From NCBI RefSeq assembly GCF_001401755.1, contig NZ_KQ474099.1, forward strand, positions 553,692-617,691: a stretch of DNA of 64,000 bases. Reading direction: 5' to 3'. The notes below the pieces were generated by a model. That model saw only the letters and a program-made list of their open reading frames with translations, made no database searches and was not told the origin of the DNA. Below, one piece after another: positions 1-8,896 of the stretch. The stretch is from Aquimarina longa SW024 (GTDB lineage: Bacteria; Bacteroidota; Bacteroidia; Flavobacteriales; Flavobacteriaceae). How positions within the stretch are numbered: position 1 is the first letter of the stretch; each line of letters starts with the position of its first letter. Made by a program: the position numbers and the translations under genes.

Positions 1-472
1 CTTCTGGAGCTTCTTTTGTATTTACCATACCTTCCTCTTCTTCTTTTTTTTGTATGGCTTCCTCCTCTTCTGCTTCCTTTTTATTCACCATCTCTTCTTC
101 TGGAGCTTCTTCTCTTTGGATTTCGGGTTTTTCTTGTATGAGTTTATCTTGTTCTACTCGCTGTTCTGCTGTTCCTAGTTTTTCATCTTCTTGGGGGGTT
201 GCTAATGATTCTCGCTGTATGCTACTTATTTCTTTATTTTGTATCTCTGGTTTTGAGCTTTTACTGACTACAGCATCTGCTACACTATCTGCTTCTTTTT
301 CATACTTATCGCCTGGTTGTCCTACGGTAAGTTTGGTCTGAACTGCTCCACCTTTTGCAATATTAAAAAAAGGGTTCTTAGTTTCTTTAGAAAAGAATGG
401 GGTTTCTTTAGTTTCTCTCCCTTCATTATGATGTGGGCTCTTGTGACGGCGACTGGAAAATATACTTTTCAT
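1..472 (-). CDS. eCIS cargo protein, N-terminal part (runs off the window)
   Basis: This is the first 157 codons of a gene that continues beyond base 1. The ATG is at 472 and the frame stays open to the edge. The product begins MKSIFSSRR and then carries the same kind of leader as the four large toxins downstream of the injection operon: two PFF motifs (TPFFSKE, NPFFN), then QTKLTVGQPGDKYEKEAD and a VADAVV stretch. After that comes a long Glu/Lys/Gln region with IQKKEEEE-like repeats. The leader is more divergent than that of toxins A to D and its start is ATG rather than GTG/TTG. By analogy it is a further DUF4157-type cargo; the HExxH domain and toxin tip would lie outside the window, so the activity is unknown. 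Confidence 0.8.
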   Translation of the reverse strand, partial: MKSIFSSRRHKSPHHNEGRETKETPFFSKETKNPFFNIAKGGAVQTKLTVGQPGDKYEKEADSVADAVVSKSSKPEIQNKEISSIQRESLATPQEDEKLGTAEQRVEQDKLIQEKPEIQREEAPEEEMVNKKEAEEEEAIQKKEEEEGMVNTKEAPE

Positions 473-598
473 CGTTCTACATTTTTTAAATCCTAATTTA
501 TGCTACTCAATTTTTATGGAGATCTCTGCGAAATGTATACTAAGCGTAAACAAGGTGCTGAAATGAGATTACATTTCCTTTTAATCTTACTTACTACT

Positions 599-1363
599 TT
601 ACATAAACTTAGACAGAAATTCTATAGTAAACTCACTATAATCTTTAGCTCCATTGGCATTTTTATCATAGGTAAAAATATCTTTACCCTGTTCTTGAGC
701 ATTTGCCAATGCGATATTGCTTCGAATATGTGTCTTAAAGATCATTGCCTCAGAAAACTCTTCTTGGAGCTGTGACTTAATCTCTTGGTTCATTTTTTTT
801 CTATAATCGTATTTGGTTAATACGAATCCTAATAGTTTAATTTTTTTATTTAGTTTTTTTACAAGTTCAAAGTGTTTTAAAAAACTTCGTACTCCTTTTA
901 GAGGTAAAAATTCTGCTTGTAATGGTATCAAAACAAAATCACTACTTACCAATGCATTGATGGTTAACATACTCATTGATGGCGGACAGTCAATAAATAC
1001 AAAGTCATATCCTTGTAATGGTTGTATTAATTGCGAGAGTATTTGTTCTCTACCATATACACTGGCTAACTCTAATTCTGCTCCTGCAAGATCTAATGAC
1101 GAAGGGATTAGGTCTAATCCAGAAGCATTAAGTAGTACATCTGTAATATTGGTTTCTTCTCCAAAGGCTTCTTGTCTTAATATGGTATATATTGATTTTT
1201 CTATATCTTCTGTAATCCCTAATGATTGCGTAAGGTTTGCTTGTGGATCTACATCTATCAATAGTACTTTTTTGCCTTTCTTTTGTAATCCCGCAGCAAG
1301 ATTAATTGCTGTAGTTGTTTTACCTACTCCTCCTTTAAAATTTGCTATTGAGATTACGTTCAT
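599..1363 (-). CDS. ParA/Soj-family P-loop ATPase (orphan)
   Basis: A 254-aa deviant Walker ATPase of the ParA/MinD class. The Walker A motif KGGVGKTTT covers residues 10-18 with the signature lysine, followed by LLIDVDPQAN (Walker A') and FVFIDCPPS (Walker B). Such proteins dimerise on ATP and position cargo such as plasmids, chromosomes or protein machines. No ParB gene or parS-like cluster is seen beside it, so it is an orphan. It lies between a cargo gene and the haloperoxidase, all on the minus strand. A role in positioning injection particles, or simply a passenger gene, are both possible; this is inference. Family assignment is secure, function is not. Confidence 0.88.
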   Translation of the reverse strand: MNVISIANFKGGVGKTTTAINLAAGLQKKGKKVLLIDVDPQANLTQSLGITEDIEKSIYTILRQEAFGEETNITDVLLNASGLDLIPSSLDLAGAELELASVYGREQILSQLIQPLQGYDFVFIDCPPSMSMLTINALVSSDFVLIPLQAEFLPLKGVRSFLKHFELVKKLNKKIKLLGFVLTKYDYRKKMNQEIKSQLQEEFSEAMIFKTHIRSNIALANAQEQGKDIFTYDKNANGAKDYSEFTIEFLSKFM

Positions 1364-1760
1364 AAGATTTTTATCCTTTTAAAAAAGGAATTTTTATTGT
1401 TTATCGTATACAATTTAACTATTTACACCTTTGTTTTCTAACAGTTTAACACCTCTTTTTAAAAATAATCAATAATCTCGAAACTCCGCTATTAACTTAT
1501 GCTTGTAAAAGCAAAAGAGGCATTTGTTTCCATCATGGATTCCAACCTACACTGTAATGACAAACAGAAAGTATTTCTTTTTTAGTAGCCTTGTCATTCT
1601 GTTTCAGGTCAGAATCCATAATTAAGACCTTTTAGTCAATAACTTAAACCCTTAACCTAATAACATTATCCGAGTAATTAAGGGTGCTATGAATCTTTAA
1701 AAAAAAGGGCATTTTTTAGATTCTAGCCTACACTGGAATAAAGTTATAGCGTATCAAAAC
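1364..1760. other. Non-coding gap with an imperfect 20-bp direct repeat
   Basis: A 397-bp gap between parA and the haloperoxidase gene with no convincing gene. Two imperfect direct repeats share the core CCTACACTG: one at about 1537-1557 (GGATTCCAACCTACACTG) and one at about 1719-1736 (GATTCTAGCCTACACTGG). Just upstream of parA there is a short CCTTTTAAAAAAGG palindrome (1374-1387). The parA promoter should be here but I see no strong -7 box. Confidence 0.4.
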
Positions 1761-3173
1761 TTATCCAAGTTCTGCATTAAAATACTGACATACTTTGTCC
1801 CATACTTTGCATCCTATTCTATTTCCTAGTTTACGCCCTTCTAGATCACCATTTTTAAAATGGATTCCTCCGTATAATCTAGAAATCCCTGCTTCATTAG
1901 CGCAATGTTTTATTGTAGGCCATTCTATAGTTACCTCTTCTGCGGGAGTGCATCCTGGTTCTATTTTAGAACCTCCTTTAGGAATTGTTACTGATTCTCC
2001 GTATGTATTGCTATCACAAAAACAAGATAATACCTCTTCTGCTGCTGCACTAAAGGTACTATGCCCAGAGACGTATTCTGCAAATGGTGGTGTAGGAATA
2101 TACGGAGTCCAATTTTCGCCTTCTATGGTTTTTGTTCCTTCGCAAGGACCTCCCCATGCTTCTATAGTCTTACCTCTATAAATATCTTGGATTACTGATA
2201 TTGGTCGTATATAGTCGTAATATACTTTGCTGTCCCAAGCGGCGATTCCTGCATCTAATAGTGCATTACTTAATGCAAAAAACATTTTGATATCATATGC
2301 ATTTTTATATCCATACATTTTGGATAGGTATCGGGCTTGTCTACAGCATTGTTCGGGTGGGGTTGCACTGCGCTCTCCGCCATCTTTTGGGGAGTCTACA
2401 AATTTATCTTCATGCATTCCTGCCCAAAACTCTGCCATAAGCTTTTGCTCATCGGTTAATTCTGCACTGTATTCTAATACTAGGTCTGCTTGTCGTTTAT
2501 ATTCTCGCTGATCACAGAATGCTGGTGATGGGGGTCTGCATTGCCCTGCCCAAGATAGTGCGAATGGTCGTACTAATCCCCAATGTGGTGTAAGAAATTC
2601 TTGTGGCTTATGGTTTACTAATTGTGGTTGCCAGTTTTCTTCATATTTTAAGGGTTGTGGTACGGGAGGATTTAGGGGGCGATAATTCGTGTAATCAGCA
2701 TATCGTCCTTCTTCTAACGTAGCATATTGGTTGGCTCCATCTCCTGCACGACTTTCTATAATGAGTTTAGCGGATAGGTTTCCTAATCCTACTGCATTAT
2801 TAGGTTCTAAGTCTTTGTTATCGGGATCAAAATCACAGCTACACATAAAATCTCTAAACATATTTTTTTTCTCTGGTGGTAACTGTAACCAGAATAGCTC
2901 TTGTGCTACGGTATATGCTGCATGACTGTATGCTGTTTCTCGATTTCTGGAAGTACATTCTGCTTCTGATTGCTTAAAATAGCTCCCTGTAGTAGTACTT
3001 ACTTCACAACCTCCATCGTTATAATTAGTCCATGCATCATACATGGCTGTATGTACCATTGCTAATGCTCTTGCTGCTACTGTAGGTGACATCCCAACAT
3101 AATGGATGGCATCACAGGTTAATCGGTTCCATTGATGTGCTTTACTAAGTGTGTGTGTGTCATTTGCTGCCAT
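1761..3173 (-). CDS. Vanadium-dependent haloperoxidase / PAP2-superfamily protein
   Basis: A 470-aa soluble protein with the full vanadate/phosphate pocket signature of vanadium haloperoxidases and related acid phosphatases: K316-x6-R323-P324, then S369-G370-H371, then R432-x5-H438. Family members oxidise halides with hydrogen peroxide, or hydrolyse phosphate esters; the sequence alone does not decide which. No signal peptide is visible at the ATG start (MAANDTHTLSK), unlike many secreted family members. It lies in the array of injection-system cargo genes, and part of its upstream region repeats the region upstream of toxin C. It lacks the cargo leader and a DUF4157 domain. It could be an accessory or cargo enzyme of the injection system, which is inference; the family assignment is firm. 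Confidence 0.88.
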   Translation of the reverse strand: MAANDTHTLSKAHQWNRLTCDAIHYVGMSPTVAARALAMVHTAMYDAWTNYNDGGCEVSTTTGSYFKQSEAECTSRNRETAYSHAAYTVAQELFWLQLPPEKKNMFRDFMCSCDFDPDNKDLEPNNAVGLGNLSAKLIIESRAGDGANQYATLEEGRYADYTNYRPLNPPVPQPLKYEENWQPQLVNHKPQEFLTPHWGLVRPFALSWAGQCRPPSPAFCDQREYKRQADLVLEYSAELTDEQKLMAEFWAGMHEDKFVDSPKDGGERSATPPEQCCRQARYLSKMYGYKNAYDIKMFFALSNALLDAGIAAWDSKVYYDYIRPISVIQDIYRGKTIEAWGGPCEGTKTIEGENWTPYIPTPPFAEYVSGHSTFSAAAEEVLSCFCDSNTYGESVTIPKGGSKIEPGCTPAEEVTIEWPTIKHCANEAGISRLYGGIHFKNGDLEGRKLGNRIGCKVWDKVCQYFNAELG

Positions 3174-3245
3174 TGGTTATTATTTTTTATATATTCTTAT
3201 TATGTGTTTATTTGTTTATCCTTTATAATTCTATATATCTTCTTC

Positions 3246-3325
3246 TTTTCCTACAAAATGTAGCTCCTATCATTCTTTTTATACTTCTGAGGTATCCATA
3301 ATGCCTTTCTTTTCCTACAAACACC
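3246..3325. repeat. Dispersed repeat copy 1 (matches 19349-19430)
   Basis: About 80 bp upstream of the haloperoxidase gene align with 19349-19430 upstream of toxin C at roughly 80% identity by eye. Shared stretches include TTTTCCTACAAAATG, CTATCATTCTTTTTATAC and TTCTGAGGTATCCA. This is non-coding and may be a common promoter/leader or a recombination patch. Confidence 0.65.
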
Positions 3326-3366
3326 CTTCCCGCTCCTACACTACTACCTCCCTGCTTCATTTTTAT

Positions 3367-3567
3367 CGACCATCGGTATGCCATATCCTTTCCCAGTCCT
3401 ACAAATAGGCTTCCTTATGACTATTATACCGACCATCGGTACATTAAGTGCTTTCCCTGTACATAAAACCTTATTCCCAGCACTATTTTTATCGACCATT
3501 GGTCATTGGATATTTTATCTTTATCAAAACATACCTTTCTGCTTATTGTTTTTATCGATTATTGGTA
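3367..3567. repeat. Degenerate tandem repeat, exact 63-bp period
   Basis: The core CGACCATCGGTA recurs at 3367, 3430, 3493 (CGACCATTGGTC) and 3556 (CGATTATTGGTA), so the spacing is exactly 63 bp three times. The cores at 3367, 3493 and 3556 are preceded by TTTTTAT-like sequence. Between cores lie weaker matches such as CTTTCCC and CTACAAA. Within the 3430 unit a ~21-bp sub-repeat is visible (CTTTCCCTGTAC against ATTCCCAGCACT). The rest of 3174-3633 is otherwise non-coding. Confidence 0.75.
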
Positions 3568-3593
3568 TATCCTGTTTTGTTTTTTTGTTTGCT

Positions 3594-3627
3594 CTTATCA
3601 TTACTATCATAGACTAATGGGATCGAG
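3594..3627. repeat. Cassette border element, copy 1
   Basis: Located just past the 3' end of the toxin A immunity gene. It has the order TTATCATTACTATCAT, then GACTAATGGGATCGAG. It resembles 8827-8873 and 19650-19695, which also lie just past immunity genes. This copy has lost the clear CTAG palindrome seen in the other two. Confidence 0.5.
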
Positions 3628-3633
3628 TTTTCA

Positions 3634-4257
3634 TTATTTTTTTGACAATCGTAATGATTCATACTTCTCTACAAAAATTTCCCAACTAAAATCAGAAAAA
3701 AGCTGAAGCATATCCGTTTGAAAACTTTTTATCAAATCATTCTCTAATTGATCATCCTGAATGTAAAGTAAAATTTGAGGCCAGTTCTTATATGCTTTTG
3801 CTTCATAAAGCATTGTAATATATCCTTCAAAATTTACATCGAGATACGATAAACTAACACTACCTGAATTGTGTAAATAAATAGAATCAAAAACCTCATC
3901 TGATTTCATTATAAAACCACAAAGAATTTCTGGGCTTACTTGATCAAATGGTCTAAAAAACTTTAGATTCTCATTAATCTTCAAATCCCTATTTTCATAT
4001 ACAACACCTTCCCAACTCGACTGTACTACGTCTAATTCTAAAAACTCTACATTTCCATATGCTTGATCAACTTCTTTGGCTTTCCAATTTATTTTAAATC
4101 CATTTACATGTTTTAAAATATTCAAATAAGATTCATCTAACAAAGTTCCTTTTTCATTCTCTATATCTATTGAACTTGAAAACCAAAAATCAAAATCTAT
4201 TTTTTTTTGAAGCTTAGACTCATAAAGCTTAACTTGTAAATTTTCATAAAACAACAT
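3634..4257 (-). CDS. SUKH-like immunity protein for toxin A
   Basis: About 207 aa. I place the start at the ATG at 4257, 7 bases after the toxin A stop, because the longer frame opens with TTG. The sequence has a SUKH (SMI1/KNR4) feel: a helical start, then ILKHVNGFKINWKAK, and a following strand with VEFLELD, where SUKH proteins have their W-containing core. SUKH proteins are common immunity proteins against nuclease toxins, which fits the RGH-type nuclease tip of its neighbour. The immunity protein of toxin D looks like a distant relative. Family assignment is by pattern only; the role is strongly supported by position. Confidence 0.7.
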   Translation of the reverse strand: MLFYENLQVKLYESKLQKKIDFDFWFSSSIDIENEKGTLLDESYLNILKHVNGFKINWKAKEVDQAYGNVEFLELDVVQSSWEGVVYENRDLKINENLKFFRPFDQVSPEILCGFIMKSDEVFDSIYLHNSGSVSLSYLDVNFEGYITMLYEAKAYKNWPQILLYIQDDQLENDLIKSFQTDMLQLFSDFSWEIFVEKYESLRLSKK

Positions 4258-4264
4258 ATTCAAA

Positions 4265-7200
4265 TCAATTAAATTTTATTATACTTCTATCCATTCCACT
4301 TATCTTATCAAGTGCAATTTGATATAGGATTTTTTTCTCTTCCATGTATCCGTCAGCTTTTGGTAATTTGTTTTTTATTTGCCCAATATTAAAAATAGTA
4401 CCTGGAACCAAAATGGCTGAATTTTTAATCACAGAAATAATATCTCCTGCTATACCTGTTGCATCCTTTAATTCTTGAATTGAAGATGATTTGATTCCAA
4501 CTGCTTTTACTATAACTCTTTTAGTTGTCTTATAACTACTTAAATTTGTATCAATTGGATTAATAATTCCTCTTCCCGAAACAATAGTCTTATCTTTTAC
4601 CCATTTACCATTTGAATTTTTCTTAAGTACATCAGCACCTAACATTAAACCAGAAGGAATCTTATTCTCTATTTTTCTAATTTTTTTAACATTTCCTCTT
4701 TCTTCTTCTGGTATTCCTGCTCTTTCAAATTCATCATCAGTAATTGTCTCTGATGATATTTTTGGTCTATCATATTTAGCAGAAACAGTATATCGAACAA
4801 CAGCTCCTGCCCTTACAGCTATCTTTACGGGGTCTTCTGCTGCTTTTAAATGATTTTTATTCCCTTTTACTGACAAAGGAGTTAAATTTTTCAATTTACC
4901 TGGACCATGAAGATGTTCATTTATCATATGCCCTCTAACGTAATAAATACCATTGCCTAGCTTTCTCATAAATAAGGTTTCGTAAGCTGTATTAGTTTCT
5001 TGTGGAGTTGATCCAGGTTCTCCTTCTCTAGATAATGTTCTTCCTTCTACTCTTTTTGCAAATCCTTCACTTGTTTGACCATTATACACAATGATAGATT
5101 TAGGCAACTCACCTTCTTGTATTCCCATCAAAATAGCTGTCAATGGGGCAAGCTCTGTTAAAAACGCTTTAACTCTAAATTTCTTTTTCTTACTATCTTT
5201 TTCTTTTTCTTTTTCATTAGCTCCTTTTAGAGGTCTTTTAGATTCTTTATCAACCTCAACAGCCTTTGCTTTAGCATTTATTTTGGTATTTAAGGCAGAT
5301 TTATTCTCTTTAGGTATCTTAATTCTTTTAATAAAATCTAAATAATTTTCAGGAGTACTTGCCACCATAAGTACTGCGCTTTTCTCAGAACCTTTAAAGA
5401 ACAACTTATGCTGTTTTCCATCTTTACCTTTAAACTTCTTCTTAGCTTTCCACCACTTGATAATTCCTGCAACAGCTCCTTTCACCTTTGCTTTTCCTTT
5501 TCTTACTAATTTTTTAAAGGCTTTTTTAGCTTTTAGAAGTAGTTTATTGATCGCCTTATCGATACGCTTACGTACCTTTTTAACGATCTTTTGTACTTTG
5601 GATGCTATTTTACTAATCCCTAATAATGCGGCTAAGAATCCTATCACTACAGGAAGTGCGGTTGCTAGTGCTTTTTCTATGGTCTGAGCTACTTTTTGTA
5701 CTGATCCTGAGGCCACGGCTTTAATACCTGCTATAAAGGCGTTAACGAGTTCTAAGATCTGACTCCCTCGCTCTACAAAGAATTTAACGATCTCTATAAT
5801 TGCCATGGCTGCTTTTACAAAGGCTCCTGCTGGATTCATTAAACCTAATACCCATTTGATACCTGCTTCAATCACTGTGGTAATCACCATACTCTTTATC
5901 GCATCGAGAACTGTTTCTTTAAGATCCTGAAATTCTTCTTTGAGGTGTTTCCACAGTCCTGAAATCCCTTCGTTTTTGAGCACTAAAAATAACTCAAATC
6001 CTGTCTCCATAGCGGATACCATTTTCTCCCCCATTACCTTAACGGCTTTTCTGCGTATAAAATCCCAAGTCACTCCTAATATCTGACTGACAAGGCTGAA
6101 AATCCCTTCGAGACTAAAGAGGTTTTCGGGCATGGTAATCCCCACTGGTCCTAATGTACCTGTAAGCCATTTGATTAATCCTGATTGTAGGTGGGCAAAG
6201 ATATTTTTTCCAAAATTGGTAAACCCTAGGCTAATTCCTGAAATTAGATTGCTTAAGAATCCTATAGGGTCCCTGATAATAGCGCCTATAGCTTCTAATG
6301 CTGTGCTTAGTAAGTTGGTCAATACGTTTTTGATCTGCATGATCACTTTGATCACTGCTCCAATCGCATCGAGTGCCATATCGATAAGCCCTCGGTTGGC
6401 GGATTTCATCTCTTCGATACGAGCGTCTACGACTTGTAATTGCTCATTGTATTGTTCTGCCAGACTATCAATCAATTCTTCTTGCTTACTATCTACGGAT
6501 TCTGTTAATTCATCAAACTTATTTTGTATCCCATCTGCGGCTTCTTTACCTATATTTTGTAATTCTTGTGGTAAGGCAGTTACATACTCTTGGACTTCTT
6601 GCTGTCCTTTAGTTATTCGGGTTTTGGCTTCGGTTAGTTTATCTGCCACTACAGTAGCAATGGTCGTAATAACCGAATCCATCTTATCTATAAATACTTG
6701 TCTTCCTTCTACAAAAAATTTATTTACCTCATCGGGTAATCCTGTAAATACGTCTCCTATCCTACGGAAAAAACCGCTTACTCCTCCGTATCGCTCCTCG
6801 CGATACTTATCCATTTTCTTTTCTATAAAATCTTCGAATGCTTGCTTGGCAAGAGAGGCTCCTGCTTTAAACAAAAGGTGAACCTTAGAATCAAGATCAC
6901 TAAGAATGGTTTCTACATCGGTTTTGGTGGTTTCGTACAGGGTATTGATTTCATTGGCTATACGAGTACGTTCTGCTGTATCAGTTTGGCTGGTTTGCTG
7001 TTGATTGCCTTGTACTTGCCCTAAGACTTGTGTTCGATCACCATGCATTCCTACTATGGCTTGCTGACCTTTATTTTCTGCAGTAACACGGGCATTGGCT
7101 AATATTCCTTGCTCTTGTTGTCTAAATTGATTTGGTGCGTTTTGGGTATGGCTTTTTGCTTTTTGTTTTTCGCCTAATGCTCCTGTAAATTGTGGCTCAT

Positions 7201-8776
7201 TAGAGTTTGCCAATTGCTCATCTGTAATCTGATTATCAGACATCTGCTGATCTACCTCACTCATGTTATCGGTAAGCGGTTGATTAACCTCTGCATTGCC
7301 TCTGGAGGGGGGCATGGCTTGATTGGCACCTACACTTGCTGGTAATCCTCCTGATTGCTCTGCTTGGAGTGGTGTGATCTGTCGTTCTGGTACGGCAGAT
7401 GTATTGGGTGCTGCCTGGGTTGTCGATGCTATAGCGCCTGCTGCATTATCGCGCTCTGCTGATGCATCTTGGGTTCCTTGTTCGACAACTTCATTGATGT
7501 TATTATTGTTTTCAAAATCATCTGCCTGATCTTCATCTTTAGGCAATTCCATGCTTTCTATACGTTGCATCAATTGTGCCTTAAAGGTTGCTGCATTAAA
7601 CTCTCCTGCTTCTTGCTCCTCCATAGTCTCTACCTGAGCTGCTTGTGCTGTACTTGCTCGCTCATTGGTAGGGGATACTGCTGCTGCTTGTGCTGCTGAT
7701 GATGCCGTGGTAGCTGGCTGATGTGTTTGTTGCTCTGTCGCAGTAGTGCCTACTCTATGTTCTAATTTCTTAAAATTAGGGTCTTCCTCGGCACTTCTTG
7801 GGGTTGTGGTGGCTGGTTGTTTTCCCCCCTCTGAGGGCTGTTGTGCTTCTCCTTTTGCTGGTACGACTTCTGATGCTTCTTTTTTATCTGATACTGTAGT
7901 TGGTGTAGTAACTTCTGAATCTGGTTCTACTTTACTTTGTGATGCTGGTCCTGAAGCGCCTTGCTGGATAGTATGGGTGAGCTCATGCGCTAATAATGTT
8001 TGTCCAGATTGGGTGGCTGGATTGAATTTGTTTTCATTAAAATAAATATCATTTTTATTCGTAAATGCCTGCGCTCCTAACGTTTTATTCATCGCTACGG
8101 CTTTACTATCGGTATGGATTTTTACTCCACTAAAATCTGCTCCAAAACCAGATTCCATCTGAGTTTTGGCACTACCAGATAATGCAGAACCTTGACCTTT
8201 GGAACTGCGTAAAGTTGTACTAAAATCTTCACTAGGAAGGGCTATATTGGCTGATTTAGTTTGTATTGGATCATCCTTTTTTTGTAATTCTTCATCTTCT
8301 TGCTGCTGTAGTTCCTCTTCACCTTCCTTTTTTTGGACTTCTTCCTCTTGCATCATCTGAATGTTCTCTTCATCGTCCTCCTTCTTTTGAATGTCTTCCT
8401 CTTCTTCTCTTTGTACTGGAGCTACCTCTGATAAATTACCTATGGGTTGTATTTGTGCTGCAATAGGTTTTTCCTGGATCGTATCTTCTTCAGTTTTTGT
8501 TTGTACTGGAACTGATGAACTGGTACTCCCTGATGCTCCTGTAGGCTCTGTTTTATCAATCACTTTCTCGGCTACCTGATCGGCTTCTACTTCATACTTA
8601 TCATTAGGCTTACCTACTTTTAGTTTGGGTTGTACGGTGGGTGTGAAAAATGGTGTGGTAGCTTCTTTAGATTTTGAAAAAAAACTGCCTTCTCCTCCTT
8701 TGTTAAAGAAGGGTTGCCGCTTTTTCTGAATCGTATTTTTTGCGGTAGTGCTTTTTTGTACTTCTGCTACTTTCAC
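4265..8776 (-). CDS. Toxin A: DUF4157 eCIS cargo with RGH-type nuclease tip
   Basis: A 1503-aa modular protein. Residues 1-66 are the leader shared by all cargo proteins here (FFNKGGEGSFF, QPKLKVGKPNDKYEVEAD). Residues ~120-175 are IQKKE-type acidic repeats. Residues ~195-272 form DUF4157, with HELTH at 264-268, a zinc-protease-like HExxH. Then follow a Gln/Ala-rich linker, a coiled coil (~600-795), a hydrophobic helical module (~795-1065) related to that of toxin C, a Lys-rich hinge (~1065-1115) and the tip. The tip has RGHMINEHLHGPG (RGH ~1281-1283), NLTPL and NKNH, resembling His-Me-finger DNA/RNA nucleases. The GTG start follows an in-frame TAG, and conservation with the other toxins begins exactly at GTG. 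Likely delivered by the injection particle; the nuclease activity is inferred. Confidence 0.85.
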   Translation of the reverse strand: MKVAEVQKSTTAKNTIQKKRQPFFNKGGEGSFFSKSKEATTPFFTPTVQPKLKVGKPNDKYEVEADQVAEKVIDKTEPTGASGSTSSSVPVQTKTEEDTIQEKPIAAQIQPIGNLSEVAPVQREEEEDIQKKEDDEENIQMMQEEEVQKKEGEEELQQQEDEELQKKDDPIQTKSANIALPSEDFSTTLRSSKGQGSALSGSAKTQMESGFGADFSGVKIHTDSKAVAMNKTLGAQAFTNKNDIYFNENKFNPATQSGQTLLAHELTHTIQQGASGPASQSKVEPDSEVTTPTTVSDKKEASEVVPAKGEAQQPSEGGKQPATTTPRSAEEDPNFKKLEHRVGTTATEQQTHQPATTASSAAQAAAVSPTNERASTAQAAQVETMEEQEAGEFNAATFKAQLMQRIESMELPKDEDQADDFENNNNINEVVEQGTQDASAERDNAAGAIASTTQAAPNTSAVPERQITPLQAEQSGGLPASVGANQAMPPSRGNAEVNQPLTDNMSEVDQQMSDNQITDEQLANSNEPQFTGALGEKQKAKSHTQNAPNQFRQQEQGILANARVTAENKGQQAIVGMHGDRTQVLGQVQGNQQQTSQTDTAERTRIANEINTLYETTKTDVETILSDLDSKVHLLFKAGASLAKQAFEDFIEKKMDKYREERYGGVSGFFRRIGDVFTGLPDEVNKFFVEGRQVFIDKMDSVITTIATVVADKLTEAKTRITKGQQEVQEYVTALPQELQNIGKEAADGIQNKFDELTESVDSKQEELIDSLAEQYNEQLQVVDARIEEMKSANRGLIDMALDAIGAVIKVIMQIKNVLTNLLSTALEAIGAIIRDPIGFLSNLISGISLGFTNFGKNIFAHLQSGLIKWLTGTLGPVGITMPENLFSLEGIFSLVSQILGVTWDFIRRKAVKVMGEKMVSAMETGFELFLVLKNEGISGLWKHLKEEFQDLKETVLDAIKSMVITTVIEAGIKWVLGLMNPAGAFVKAAMAIIEIVKFFVERGSQILELVNAFIAGIKAVASGSVQKVAQTIEKALATALPVVIGFLAALLGISKIASKVQKIVKKVRKRIDKAINKLLLKAKKAFKKLVRKGKAKVKGAVAGIIKWWKAKKKFKGKDGKQHKLFFKGSEKSAVLMVASTPENYLDFIKRIKIPKENKSALNTKINAKAKAVEVDKESKRPLKGANEKEKEKDSKKKKFRVKAFLTELAPLTAILMGIQEGELPKSIIVYNGQTSEGFAKRVEGRTLSREGEPGSTPQETNTAYETLFMRKLGNGIYYVRGHMINEHLHGPGKLKNLTPLSVKGNKNHLKAAEDPVKIAVRAGAVVRYTVSAKYDRPKISSETITDDEFERAGIPEEERGNVKKIRKIENKIPSGLMLGADVLKKNSNGKWVKDKTIVSGRGIINPIDTNLSSYKTTKRVIVKAVGIKSSSIQELKDATGIAGDIISVIKNSAILVPGTIFNIGQIKNKLPKADGYMEEKKILYQIALDKISGMDRSIIKFN

Positions 8777-8826
8777 CTAATTAAATCATTTATTTATATT
8801 ATTCTCTATTCTATAGTTATTTCTTG

Positions 8827-8873
8827 CTTACTGTTATCGTTATTCTAGTTATAAACTAGTGGGAGCGAGGAGT
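8827..8873. repeat. Cassette border element, copy 2
   Basis: Lies between the duplicated immunity gene and toxin A. It reads CTTACTGTTATCGTTATT, then the palindrome CTAGTT-ATA-AACTAG (8845-8859), then TGGGAGCGAGGAG. The same order (TTACT, CTAG palindrome, GGnAGCG) recurs at 19650-19695. It may be a weak terminator on the minus strand or a recombination border. Confidence 0.6.
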
Positions 8874-8896
8874 AATTGTTGTTTGTTACTCTCCAT

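Noticed and set aside
599-1363. Plasmid or integrative element partition locus
   Set aside because: No ParB, replication gene, integrase or att-like repeats are present; only a lone ParA.
3367-3567. CRISPR array
   Set aside because: Only a 12-bp core recurs and whole units drift; there are no identical ~30-bp repeats, no unrelated spacers of equal status, and no cas genes.
3378-3617. 79-aa plus-strand ORF with hydrophobic repeats
   Set aside because: It lies inside the 63-bp tandem repeat. Because 63 is a multiple of three, the repeat keeps a frame open by itself; there is no start context or recognisable domain.
6132-6881. Long plus-strand ORF opposite toxin A (and similar ones opposite toxins B, C, D and the baseplate genes)
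   Set aside because: These are shadows of the real minus-strand frames; they have Ser/Ile-rich low-complexity products and no domains.
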